Part shown: in pieces, positions 1 through 8,201 of the stretch | Layout: every line of letters begins with the position of its first letter | How positions within the stretch are numbered: the first letter of the stretch is position 1 | Origin: an uncultured SAR324 cluster bacterium | GTDB lineage: Bacteria; SAR324; NAC60-12 | Length of the DNA: 64,000 bases | Assembly: GCA_902513935.1 (NCBI GenBank) | Contig: CABXOR010000001.1 | Location: 18,306-82,305 of the forward strand | Reading direction: 5' to 3' | The notes under the pieces: model-generated | What the model was told of the DNA's origin: nothing | The model's database searches: none | The model's input: the letters and a program-made list of their open reading frames with translations, nothing else | Program-made: the position numbers and the translations under genes

Positions 1-145
1 GTTAATGATTAAAAAACAATCATTTCTAGGTTTATTTAATAGAAACAGTAACTACTCTAAAAAAATATTTATACTTTCTCATTTTCCGTAATTTTTTATA
101 ATACAAAATTCATTTAAAACGCATATATCAATTCTAATATAATAA

Positions 146-532
146 TTAATCGACAAACGCAAAATTATTTTCTAAAAAAAAAGACTTCAATTTTTCCAAT
201 TGTATTGTTTTAACAAGAAAATAATCTGTGTTGAAAGTTGTAACTGTTAGTACTGCGCAACCACAATTTGAGCAAGCCGAAGTGATTCGAGACCAAATTC
301 CTGTTTCTTCGACATTTAATTGTCCAACAAGTTTTATGCATGTCCATTTATCATCTCTTAAACTATCTTTTATTTTTAAAGTAGAGTCGCAGATTAAAGA
401 TGTCTCTTCGTCTGTAGAAGTAAAAGAAAAAAAACTATTCTTTTTATAAAGAGAATAAGGCAATTCATGTTTGGGCAATAACTTATGAATCGAATATTGA
501 TTTGGTAATATTTTTAATCTTAGTGTTTGCAT
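146..532 (-). CDS. Small ACT-domain protein
   Basis: A 128-residue soluble protein without signal peptide or membrane segment. The segment N-T-D-Y-F-L-V-K at residues 101-108, the preceding T-V-T-T-F strand, and the N-terminal L-R-L-K-I-L-P-x-Q-Y-S-I start are typical of small stand-alone ACT-domain proteins, which bind amino acids or similar small ligands. It is the last gene of a minus-strand run beginning with the aldo/keto reductase at 7.9 kb, 31 bases after the DapA-family gene, so a ligand-sensing role linked to amino-acid-like substrate breakdown is possible. That role is inference; no catalytic residues are expected. The region is AT-rich like the rest of this cluster, and bases 1-145 upstream hold nothing I can recognise. 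Confidence 0.75.
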   Translation of the reverse strand: MQTLRLKILPNQYSIHKLLPKHELPYSLYKKNSFFSFTSTDEETSLICDSTLKIKDSLRDDKWTCIKLVGQLNVEETGIWSRITSACSNCGCAVLTVTTFNTDYFLVKTIQLEKLKSFFLENNFAFVD

Positions 533-563
533 TAAAAGTATATGAATTTTAAATCAAAATTTT

Positions 564-1499
564 TTATTGGTTCCAGTTTTGCCACCAATCCTTAAATAAT
601 TTAAACTGTTTTTTTGCAAATATGGATTGACTTTCGCTTAGTTTGTCAGAGTTATTAAAATGGAAATCATATTCATCTTCCCCTTTTAGTTTTAATAAAT
701 ACTTGTAAAAAAGGACTAAGTCTGGTCCTTCGTCAAATGTTGATAAAACTTTAAGTGCATCGTTTAATTCTAAAGCAAGTTGTCTTGATTTTACACTTCC
801 ATTTGCAGCTTCAATGCATAACTCGTAAAGTTTGAGGACAGCTTCTGGAATAACATTTCCAATGCCAGTTATAACTCCAATTGCTCCACAATTCACAATT
901 CCATGAAAAACCTGGGTATCGACTCCTACAACTAGTGCAAGTTCTTCTTGTGCCTCTGTAATATTTTCAGCAGCATAACTTAGTGCTACTGCTCCACCAA
1001 ATTCCTTGAAACCAACAAGCTGAGGATATTTCTCACGGAGATTAAAAAAGAGATCTGCCTTCGTCTCAAAACCATAGTATGGACTATTGTAGATGACGGA
1101 TGGAAGTCCTTTACCAGCTTCTAAAATAGACTCAAAATGTTTTTTTTGTGCGGATGGGGAACTCCCGCGAGATAGTACTCTAGGTATAATCATTAAACCT
1201 ATAGCTCCATTTTCCAAAGCGTGTTTAGAATGAAGTGAAGCTTTTAATGTGTTTTGAGCTCCAGTTCCTACAATCACAGGAATACCAGCATTAATCAAAG
1301 AAGAAACCCCTTCCTGCCTTTGTTCATCTGTTAAAAGCGGCCAATCACCCATCGAGCCACAATAGACAACGGATTGCATGCCAGCTTTTATCAATTGTTT
1401 TGCTTTTCTTACAAGTGCTTCAAAATCAGGTTCACCTATAGAATTACATGGTGTCATTATGGCTGGTATACAGCCTTTAAAAACATGTTCATTTTCCAT
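564..1499 (-). CDS. DapA-family lyase/deaminase (possible hydroxypyrroline-carboxylate deaminase)
   Basis: 311-residue TIM-barrel protein of the dihydrodipicolinate synthase/N-acetylneuraminate lyase family. The Schiff-base lysine is Lys165 (L-V-G-F-K-E-F-G-G) and the partner tyrosine is Tyr137 (V-I-Y-N-S-P-Y-Y-G), almost the numbering of E. coli DapA. The usual G-G-T-T-G-E loop is replaced by Y-C-G-S-M-G-D-W, so it is not a lysine-biosynthesis DapA. Family members of this kind sit next to proline-racemase-type epimerases and act as 4-hydroxy-1-pyrroline-2-carboxylate deaminases in hydroxyproline breakdown. The proline-racemase-family gene and TRAP transporter in the same run support that reading, but the substrate is inferred. 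Another 2-keto-acid aldolase activity is possible. Confidence 0.85.
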   Translation of the reverse strand: MENEHVFKGCIPAIMTPCNSIGEPDFEALVRKAKQLIKAGMQSVVYCGSMGDWPLLTDEQRQEGVSSLINAGIPVIVGTGAQNTLKASLHSKHALENGAIGLMIIPRVLSRGSSPSAQKKHFESILEAGKGLPSVIYNSPYYGFETKADLFFNLREKYPQLVGFKEFGGAVALSYAAENITEAQEELALVVGVDTQVFHGIVNCGAIGVITGIGNVIPEAVLKLYELCIEAANGSVKSRQLALELNDALKVLSTFDEGPDLVLFYKYLLKLKGEDEYDFHFNNSDKLSESQSIFAKKQFKLFKDWWQNWNQ

Positions 1500-1524
1500 A
1501 TTTAAACTCCATTACATTTAAATC

Positions 1525-1992
1525 TTAATTATTATTTTTTATTAAAACTAAATATATTCCAAAAATTATAAATAATGTGCCTAGAATTTTTTGATAGTTA
1601 TAAGATTCTCGAAAAATATAAAAGGAAAAAATCATTGTTATCAAGATAGTTCCACCTAATATGACAGGAATTGCTGTATTAGCAGTTAATGGTCCATTTG
1701 GATTGGATGCATTAAATAAATAAAAGTATCCTATTTCAGCAAATCCGATTGAAATTCCAGCAAAGATAGCATATAGATATGTCTTTGAAGTTAGAACAAA
1801 AATTCTTTCACCTTTTGAAAATAAATAAACAGAAAAGATAGAAGTAACTATTAAGGCAAATATTTGTAGGCATAATGTAGCAGCAATACTATTAGTATTA
1901 TTAATATTTTGAGAGCTAGCTAACTTAATAAATAAATTGTAACCTGCATATGACAGAGTGACAATAACGAGCAAAAGCAAATTGTTGATCAT
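1525..1992 (-). CDS. Single-domain EamA/DMT-superfamily membrane protein
   Basis: 155-residue, strongly hydrophobic inner-membrane protein with about five predicted transmembrane segments (near residues 3-25, 35-57, 70-92, 103-125 and 133-152). It matches one half of a ten-helix EamA transporter, so it would need to dimerise as SMR-type proteins do. The repeated G-x-x-x-(A/G) helix motifs and the terminal F-I-I-F-G-I-Y-L-V segment are typical of the drug/metabolite transporter superfamily. It starts 4 bases after the stop of the SDR gene, so the two are almost certainly cotranscribed. The substrate is unknown; export of an intermediate or overflow product of the cluster is a guess. Confidence 0.7.
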   Translation of the reverse strand: MINNLLLLVIVTLSYAGYNLFIKLASSQNINNTNSIAATLCLQIFALIVTSIFSVYLFSKGERIFVLTSKTYLYAIFAGISIGFAEIGYFYLFNASNPNGPLTANTAIPVILGGTILITMIFSFYIFRESYNYQKILGTLFIIFGIYLVLIKNNN

Positions 1993-1996
1993 GTAA

Positions 1997-2740
1997 TTAA
2001 CTCATATATTCACCACCATTTACATAAAATGTAGCCCCAGTTGTGAAACTAGAAGATAATATACAATTTACCATTTGCGCCACGTCTTCGGTTTTACCAA
2101 GCCTACCCATTGGTATCCCATTTACAACAGAATCAAATCCCTCTTTTGTATCAAGTTTATATCGCTCTCTAACTTCAGGAGTATCAACTGCACTTGGTAT
2201 TAAACAATTTACTTGAATTCTAGGGGATAATTCCAAAGCTAAGCATTTAGTAAGAGCCAAAATACCTGCTTTTGCGCTACAAAAATTTGCCCCATTTTTT
2301 CTCCCTTGTATTCCGCATGCTGCCGATACATTTATTATATGCCCATTACCTTGAGATTTAGAATTAACAAATTCTTGACAACAAATAAATGTCCCCTTTA
2401 GATGAACAGAAATTACACTGTCCCAGTCTTCATCACTCATCTCTATAAAAGGTGAATCCCTATTTATTCCAGCAAAATTTATAAGATAATCTATTTTTCT
2501 AAATTTTTTCAAAGCTAAATTAAACATTTCTTTTACTTCCAATCTATTTGAAACATCAACTTGATGAGACATGATATTCTCAGAACAATTTAATTCAGAT
2601 TTATTATTGTATTTGTTAATATCAATTTTATGTATATCTGCAATCACAACACACATATCTTTTGATAGTAAATCTACAGCGACAGCCTCTCCCAAACCTC
2701 TGCCAGCACCTGTTACTAAAGCAACTTTTTTATCAACCAA
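1997..2740 (-). CDS. SDR-family oxidoreductase with Phe at the catalytic Tyr position
   Basis: 247-residue classical short-chain dehydrogenase/reductase. The cofactor loop is T-G-A-G-R-G-L-G (residues 10-17), followed by N-F-A-G at 88-91 (usually N-N-A-G), the active-site Ser139, and the C-terminal V-N-G-G end. The catalytic Y-x-x-x-K motif reads F153-C-S-A-K157: the codon is TTT, so the tyrosine is phenylalanine. In well-studied SDRs this change abolishes or strongly reduces activity. The protein may have lost catalysis, use another acid/base, or contain a recent mutation. It lies between the DMT permease (4-base gap) and the TRAP permease dctM in one minus-strand run. Confidence 0.85.
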   Translation of the reverse strand: MVDKKVALVTGAGRGLGEAVAVDLLSKDMCVVIADIHKIDINKYNNKSELNCSENIMSHQVDVSNRLEVKEMFNLALKKFRKIDYLINFAGINRDSPFIEMSDEDWDSVISVHLKGTFICCQEFVNSKSQGNGHIINVSAACGIQGRKNGANFCSAKAGILALTKCLALELSPRIQVNCLIPSAVDTPEVRERYKLDTKEGFDSVVNGIPMGRLGKTEDVAQMVNCILSSSFTTGATFYVNGGEYMS

Positions 2741-2765
2741 ATGGTCTCCTTTTTTATAATTTTAA

Positions 2766-4049
2766 TTAATTTACATAACCTAGTAGTCTAGGGATAAACA
2801 ATGTTATTTCTGGTACAAAACTGATTAACATCATAGTGGTCAGTAAAACTGCGAAGAAGGGGAGAAGGGGTTTGACGACATCCTCAATAGGCAATTTACT
2901 CAATCCACATGCCACATATAGACAAACTCCAACAGGAGGAGTAAACATGGATAAGGCTACATTTGACTCAATCAGAATTCCAATATGTATGGGATCCATT
3001 CCTAGAGCTACTCCTGCAGGGACTAATATCGGCATGAGAATTATCAAAGCGGGGAGCGCATCCATCAGCATTCCTAAGATCAAAAAAACCACATGAACGA
3101 TAATTACGAAAACCACCCAATTGTTGGAATGTTCAACAATAAATTCAGCTATGTCATGGGGAATTCGTTCAAAAGCAAGGAGGAACGAAAAAGCAGAAGC
3201 CATTCCTAAAACTAGCATTACCACCCCTGTAAGTTTGCATGCTTCAAGAAAAACATCAGGCAAATCCCTAAGTTTGAGTTCCTTGTATATGAAAAGGGAT
3301 ACTACCAATCCATATACTACCGCTACAGATGAAGCTTCAGTGGGAGTGAATATACCTCCTAAAATCCCTCCAAGAATAATGACGGGCATGAGTAACGCAA
3401 AAATTCCATCTGCAAAAACTTTTACTTTTTCTCTTAGACTCATTGCTTCAATCAGAGGAAGATTAAGTTTTTTACCGTAATAATATACTAGGCCAATTAA
3501 AGCCAGAGCATTGACTAAACCAGGTAAGAATCCAGCGGCAAAGAGTCCTCCAATTGAAATACTGGCTACAACACCGATAATAATGAGGTCAATTGAAGGG
3601 GGAACAATAGTAGCAGTACCTCCTGCAGCAGCTAGCAGAGCAGTAGCAAAAGGGGCTGGATACTTTCGTTTCAACATTTCCGGCATTGTGATAGAACCAA
3701 TTGCTGCGGTGTCTGCGCTTGCTGAACCACATACTCCTGAAAAAAACATTGTGCCAAAAACCACTACCATGCCTAAACCACCTCGAACACGCCCTACCAG
3801 TACTAAAGACATGTTTACAATGCGTCCTGCTATCCCTCCATGACCCATAATAGTTCCAGCAAAAATGAAAAGGGGTACGGCTAAGAGAGTGAAAGAGTCC
3901 ATGCCGCTAAGTACTTTTTGAGGCATTGTTACCAAAAACTCTGGTGATAAAATGAACATACCAACAAAAGTAGCAATACCTAAAGATATAGCAATAGGAA
4001 CAGATGAAACCAAACAAATTAGTAAAATAAAAAGAACGATAATTCCCAT
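2766..4049 (-). CDS. dctM: TRAP transporter large permease
   Basis: 427-residue DctM-family integral membrane protein with about 12 hydrophobic segments, the usual length for this subunit. Family signatures include the early M-D-S-F-T-L-L-A-V-P-L-F-I-F-A-G segment and the T-P-P-V-G-V-C-L-Y motif near the C-terminus. It forms the Na+-dependent translocation channel of a tripartite ATP-independent periplasmic importer with DctQ and DctP. It lies 15 bases after dctQ and is followed by the SDR gene. The substrate is unknown; neighbouring enzymes suggest a hydroxyproline-like amino acid or a small organic acid. Confidence 0.93.
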   Translation of the reverse strand: MGIIVLFILLICLVSSVPIAISLGIATFVGMFILSPEFLVTMPQKVLSGMDSFTLLAVPLFIFAGTIMGHGGIAGRIVNMSLVLVGRVRGGLGMVVVFGTMFFSGVCGSASADTAAIGSITMPEMLKRKYPAPFATALLAAAGGTATIVPPSIDLIIIGVVASISIGGLFAAGFLPGLVNALALIGLVYYYGKKLNLPLIEAMSLREKVKVFADGIFALLMPVIILGGILGGIFTPTEASSVAVVYGLVVSLFIYKELKLRDLPDVFLEACKLTGVVMLVLGMASAFSFLLAFERIPHDIAEFIVEHSNNWVVFVIIVHVVFLILGMLMDALPALIILMPILVPAGVALGMDPIHIGILIESNVALSMFTPPVGVCLYVACGLSKLPIEDVVKPLLPFFAVLLTTMMLISFVPEITLFIPRLLGYVN

Positions 4050-4064
4050 ATTTTATTTTTTTTG

Positions 4065-4535
4065 TTACTTCATGGTGGTGTTAGAACTTATGTCTTTTAT
4101 AAATGTTTTTAACACATAAAAAAGCATAAGCATACTTCCCACGATGCATGCTGAATAAGGTATTTCCATTGGAATCTGAAGTGCCGGTGCAAGATGGCCT
4201 TCCACCCCCAGGACAAATTTAAAAGAATTGTAAAGAAAACCAACAAGAAATAAAATAACCAGCAGTGAAACAAACTGTGAAATAATTTTTTGCATTTTTT
4301 GGGGAACGGAATTGACCACAAACTGTAGGGCAAAATGTGCTTTAATTTTAAAGGCATATGCTGCACTTAGCATTGCCAGCCACAATAGAAGAAACCGGGC
4401 TAGTTCTTCTGACCATGACAAAGGAGCTTCAAAAACGTAACGTGCAACCACTTGACTGAATGTGACAATAGAAAGAAAAGCAATCAAAACACATAGAACA
4501 CTTTCAAGTGGATTCCTAAAAATTGTTTTTAGCAT
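4065..4535 (-). CDS. dctQ: TRAP transporter small permease
   Basis: 156-residue membrane protein with four hydrophobic segments (about residues 10-32, 44-64, 85-107, 122-145). It carries the conserved W-S-E-E-L-A-R-F-L-L-L-W motif of DctQ subunits at the second helix. It pairs with DctM to dock the loaded DctP binding protein. It sits between dctP and dctM; the longer spacer upstream (about 158 bases) contains a hairpin that may reduce read-through from dctP. The AT content is similar to its neighbours. Confidence 0.93.
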   Translation of the reverse strand: MLKTIFRNPLESVLCVLIAFLSIVTFSQVVARYVFEAPLSWSEELARFLLLWLAMLSAAYAFKIKAHFALQFVVNSVPQKMQKIISQFVSLLVILFLVGFLYNSFKFVLGVEGHLAPALQIPMEIPYSACIVGSMLMLFYVLKTFIKDISSNTTMK

Positions 4536-4626
4536 AGGAGATCTGTAAATTTAAAAGAATCATTTAATTAAATGAACAAGAAATTATTGATTATTAGTTA
4601 AGATATTTCTTGTTTAAAATGGGGGA

Positions 4627-4655
4627 AAAGGGTGGCACTATTTTAGCCACCCTTT
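4627..4655 (-). terminator. Intercistronic hairpin between dctP and dctQ
   Basis: Ten-base perfect inverted repeat (4627-4636 with 4646-4655, arms AAAGGGTGGC/GCCACCCTTT) around a nine-base loop, just downstream of dctP on the minus strand. The 3' arm ends in TTTT before a C-run, so termination would be partial. A partial terminator or mRNA-stabilising hairpin here is a common way to make more binding protein than permease. The structure is seen in the sequence; its effect is inferred. Confidence 0.7.
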
Positions 4656-4693
4656 AAAAATGATATAGAAAGATGTTATTTAACTAATAAAAT

Positions 4694-5674
4694 CTACTGT
4701 TTTGAGACAAGTTCAATTACACTCATGCCTCCAACCTTTTCTGCGTTCTTTCTATAAACTGAGCCGACTTTAGCTTGAAAAGGTGCAACGTCTACAGAAT
4801 AGAATTTCAAACCTTTCTTTTTCAATTTTGCTAATGCATCACCTGTCATAATCTCCATTGCATCACGTTGCGTTTGTACTGACGCTTGACCAGCATGAAG
4901 AAGAGCAAGTTTATATTTCGCAGGAAGTTTGTCGTAAACCTTTTTACTACAAACTAATCCTGCTGCAAGGTATAGGTGACCAGTAAGGGAGACATGCTTC
5001 GTAACTTCATAGAATTTTTCTACCAAGAGATCTACATGGTCAGTTTCTGCACCATCAATAACTCCTTGTTGCAGACTGGTATAAACTTCACCCCATGACA
5101 TAGGGGTAGCTTGGGCTCCAAGTGCATTGAATGTATCGATCAAAACTGGACTACCCATTACTCTGATTTTCAATCCTTTCAAATCATCAGGTGTCATTAC
5201 GGGACGTTTCCCATTCCACTCATTACGTATTCCCGAAAACCACCAGCCTAGAAAAACTGAGTCCAATTTATCCTCTACATCTCTAGCTATGAGGTCACCT
5301 ACAGGACCATCTAAAACCCTATAAAAATGTGGAACATCTCTGAAGAGAAAGGGTAAGTTAAAAAGATCAGCAGATGAAACAAAAGGAGCGAGCCCTCCAC
5401 CAGCACTTTCCACAGCACAAGCTAGTGTCCCTTGTTTAATCATTTGACTTGTCTCTTCCTCAGACCCCAACTGTTCGCCAGGAAAAATCTGCACTGTAAC
5501 AGCACCGTCAGTCTCTTCCTCCATCACTTGTTTAAAACGTTCGGCACCATTTTGGAATGGATGTTGTTCTGGTCCATTGTGGGCTAGTTTTAAAACAAAA
5601 TCTGCAGCATAAATTGTTGTAGTAAACATAGTTATAGAAACAAACAATGTTACAATATTTTTTAGGTTTTTCAT
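4694..5674 (-). CDS. dctP: TRAP transporter substrate-binding protein
   Basis: 326-residue DctP-family periplasmic binding protein. An N-terminal signal peptide (K-N-L-K then a hydrophobic core, likely cut after T-T-I-Y-A-A near residue 24) precedes the family pattern: G-S-E-E-E-T near residue 70 and the L-K-G-L-K-I-R-V segment that carries the conserved carboxylate-binding arginine. The next motif, S-W-G-E-V-Y-T-S-L-Q-Q-G-V-I-D-G-A-E, is the DctP hallmark. It captures the ligand for DctQM. Transcription probably starts from the roughly 100-base AT-rich spacer before the racemase gene or comes from further upstream. The ligand is probably a carboxylated compound; nothing here identifies it more closely. 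Confidence 0.93.
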   Translation of the reverse strand: MKNLKNIVTLFVSITMFTTTIYAADFVLKLAHNGPEQHPFQNGAERFKQVMEEETDGAVTVQIFPGEQLGSEEETSQMIKQGTLACAVESAGGGLAPFVSSADLFNLPFLFRDVPHFYRVLDGPVGDLIARDVEDKLDSVFLGWWFSGIRNEWNGKRPVMTPDDLKGLKIRVMGSPVLIDTFNALGAQATPMSWGEVYTSLQQGVIDGAETDHVDLLVEKFYEVTKHVSLTGHLYLAAGLVCSKKVYDKLPAKYKLALLHAGQASVQTQRDAMEIMTGDALAKLKKKGLKFYSVDVAPFQAKVGSVYRKNAEKVGGMSVIELVSKQ

Positions 5675-5773
5675 AAAAACTCCTTTAATAGAATTAATTG
5701 TTTAAATAAGATGATTTAGTTAAATTTATATTAATTTTACATTTTTTTTACCTCCTTTCTTTTTTTAAATTAA

Positions 5774-6835
5774 TCAATTGCCACCCCAAATATCTCCAAT
5801 TGTATAACCTTCTGGAAAAGGATCATTTGCATCTAAAACATATTGAGCAAAACCAGTAATCCATGCTCTACCAGTAATTGTTGGTACTACTGCGTCATAA
5901 TTTCCTACTTTAGTTTTTCTCAAAAGCCTACCTGTAAAAGTAGTACCTAAAATACCTTCATGAATAAAATCTGTATCTAGCTCTAACTTGTTTTTTTCAA
6001 ATAGTGATGCCATTTTTGCGCAGGTACCTGTGCCACAAGGAGATCTATCTATTACCCCTTTCCATGTTTCTCGGCGGTCCCAATCTAACTTCCCAGTGGA
6101 TACTACAACGGCGTTTTTCAATGTTGCATCAGGATTTTCCGGTGGGCCTGAAACCACTGCTATTGTTATCCCAGAAATATCTTTATTCTCAGGATGTACA
6201 ACTGGCAAATTTTCTGAAGCTATTGCTTTTACCATTTCCGCAATACGAACAATTTCACCCCCATTTTCTGGACTTAATTTCAAGCCTAATTCTTCTGAAT
6301 CTAAAATAACATAAAACATTCCCCCGTAAGCTACATCAACTCTCACTTCTCCAATTTCAGGCACAAGTATAGATTTATTAGTATAAACTGAAAATGCTGG
6401 AACATTTTCAAATGTCACATTTTTTGCCTTACCATTGCTAACTTCTGCTTTTATTGATATTAATCCTGCTGGAGTATCCAATTTAAACTCAGTGAATGGT
6501 TCATTTACCTCTACCATTCCAGTTTCAATTAGAGTAGTAACAACACAAATAGTATTGGTTCCAGACATTCCTGGATATTCAGTTTGTTCCATAATAACAA
6601 AGCCAGCTACAGCTTCAGGATTATTTGATGGTAAAATCAAGTTACAGTTTGCAGCAGGGTATCCTCTTGGTTCGCGAAGCATTCTTAAACGTAATGAATC
6701 TGCTTTTTGAGATAAATGTTGCATTTTTTCAAACATTGATTCACCAGGAACATCAAGGATTCCCCCAACAATTACTCTTCCTGGTTCTCCGCAGGCGTGA
6801 AGATCTACTGCATGTATCATATTTGAGATCTTCAT
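5774..6835 (-). CDS. Proline racemase-family enzyme, Ser/Cys type (4-hydroxyproline epimerase or dehydratase)
   Basis: 353-residue proline racemase-fold cytosolic enzyme. In the racemase, two cysteines act as acid and base. Here the first sits in the M-S-G-T-N-T motif and is Ser91; the second is Cys267 in D-R-S-P-C-G-T-G-T. Ser/Cys pairs are known among 4-hydroxyproline 2-epimerases and trans-3-hydroxyproline dehydratases, whereas true proline racemases use Cys/Cys. With the DapA-family gene and TRAP importer in the same run, the likely job is the first step of hydroxyproline breakdown. The gene overlaps the stop of the upstream aldo/keto reductase by one base (TAATG), showing tight coupling. 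Epimerase and dehydratase cannot be told apart from sequence alone. Confidence 0.88.
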   Translation of the reverse strand: MKISNMIHAVDLHACGEPGRVIVGGILDVPGESMFEKMQHLSQKADSLRLRMLREPRGYPAANCNLILPSNNPEAVAGFVIMEQTEYPGMSGTNTICVVTTLIETGMVEVNEPFTEFKLDTPAGLISIKAEVSNGKAKNVTFENVPAFSVYTNKSILVPEIGEVRVDVAYGGMFYVILDSEELGLKLSPENGGEIVRIAEMVKAIASENLPVVHPENKDISGITIAVVSGPPENPDATLKNAVVVSTGKLDWDRRETWKGVIDRSPCGTGTCAKMASLFEKNKLELDTDFIHEGILGTTFTGRLLRKTKVGNYDAVVPTITGRAWITGFAQYVLDANDPFPEGYTIGDIWGGN

Positions 6836-7881
6836 TATTTAATCTCCCAGTCTATATTTGTTTTCATCCATTCTGCAGTATTATGAAAGTTGGCGATTAC
6901 ACTTCCAGGAGGCACTAAATTGTCACATGCAATACGAATATCATCACTCAATTTCATACCAGCAACTGGTAATAGATTTTCTAAATGAGCTAATGTTCTT
7001 GGTCCTATAAGTGGAGCAGCAATACCCACTTGATCCTTTACCCACAAAATTGCAAGTTGTGCTGCAGTTAAGCCTATCTGTTCAGCTAATTTTGAAAAAA
7101 TAATACCTACTTCAATCCCTTTTTTAGTTACACGATCAGCATAAAACCCCCCTCTTAAGGAAGCCCGAGAATTTTCAGGATAATCATCAAAACTTTTATA
7201 TCGTCCTGCAAGAACACCCATGGCCATAGGTGCCCATGTAATCAGTCCTATTCCTTGTTTCTGACACATTGGTATTAGTTCATTTTCAATACGTCTATCT
7301 AATAAATTATATGGGGGTTGTTCAAAAACTACTCGAGAATATCCTTTTAATTCACTGCACATAATTGATTCCATAACCATCCAAGAGGGATGTGTTGAGC
7401 AGCCAATGTAACGTACTTTCCCTTGACGAACTAGGTCGGTCATTGCCCCAAGTATTTCATCAAAATGTATTTCAGGAGAAGGACGATGCAATTGATAAAT
7501 ATCTATGTAGTCGGTTTGTAATCGTTTGAGAGATTTTTCGCAAGCTCTAATTATGTTTAATCTACTATGTCCGTGATCATTAGGGCCAGAAAGTGATGGG
7601 TCGTCTATTGAATAGCCAGGGCGTCTTTTCCCGTGATCTACTTTTGTTGCTATTAAAACATGATCTCTTTTCTTAGATCTTTTTAGAGTTTTGCCAATTA
7701 TTTTTTCACCTTCTCCATCTGCGTATACATCACCAGTATCTACCAAGTTGATTCCAGCATCAATTGAAGCTTCCAGGATAATAGATGATTCTTTTTCAGG
7801 TGTTGGATCTGCAAAATTATCAGTCCCAAGCGCCAAACAAGATATTTTAAGTCCTGTTTTACCAATTAATCTATAGTCCAT
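6835..7881 (-). CDS. Aldo/keto reductase
   Basis: 348-residue NAD(P)H-dependent aldo/keto reductase with a (beta/alpha)8 fold. The catalytic tetrad is intact: Asp48 and Tyr53 (D-T-G-D-V-Y), Lys80 (I-A-T-K) and His132 (Y-Q-L-H-R-P). The protein belongs to the long AKR group related to YajO/Tas and to L-glyceraldehyde 3-phosphate reductases. It is the first gene of the minus-strand hydroxyproline-like run and is translationally coupled to the racemase-family gene. Its place suggests reduction or oxidation of an aldehyde or ketone intermediate; the substrate is unknown. Confidence 0.9.
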   Translation of the reverse strand: MDYRLIGKTGLKISCLALGTDNFADPTPEKESSIILEASIDAGINLVDTGDVYADGEGEKIIGKTLKRSKKRDHVLIATKVDHGKRRPGYSIDDPSLSGPNDHGHSRLNIIRACEKSLKRLQTDYIDIYQLHRPSPEIHFDEILGAMTDLVRQGKVRYIGCSTHPSWMVMESIMCSELKGYSRVVFEQPPYNLLDRRIENELIPMCQKQGIGLITWAPMAMGVLAGRYKSFDDYPENSRASLRGGFYADRVTKKGIEVGIIFSKLAEQIGLTAAQLAILWVKDQVGIAAPLIGPRTLAHLENLLPVAGMKLSDDIRIACDNLVPPGSVIANFHNTAEWMKTNIDWEIK

Positions 7882-8201
7882 AAGAAATGATTTCTAATTT
7901 TAATGGTTCAAAGAAAAAATATTGATTCCAACAAGGCAAGTAAATTAGGTTGGCTCAAATCTGAATTTTTAAAAAATACTTTAATGTTAAAGGTTCCTAA
8001 AAACTTCTTTAATTCCTCTAATATCGATTAAATTTGTCAATTTTGCAAACATCATTTGTATTCAAACCCCAAACTAATTGATAATATGGTCCCTCTCTCT
8101 TTTGCATATTTAATTCACAAGATCCTTGGCCTCTAATATAAAACCTGACGAATTCATGGACGAAACAGAAAATTAATAAATAGTAACAAAATTGCTGATT
8201 A
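7882..8201. other. Spacer between aldo/keto reductase and nagA, with a possible gene remnant
   Basis: About 320 bases separate the two genes. The only coding-like stretch is on the minus strand from 8018 to 8212 (64 codons, overlapping the nagA stop). Its second half, from about codon 20 on (R-G-Q-G-S-C-E-L-N-M-Q-K-R-E-G-P-Y-Y), looks like real protein sequence, while the first 20 codons look like chance hydrophobic sequence. It could be the C-terminal remnant of a lost gene. I cannot name its family. Bases 7882-8017 are AT-rich and carry the presumed promoter region of the downstream minus-strand run. Confidence 0.35.

Noticed and set aside
2836..3843. Three long plus-strand frames within dctM
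   Set aside because: They are antisense shadows of a clear TRAP permease and lack recognisable domains.
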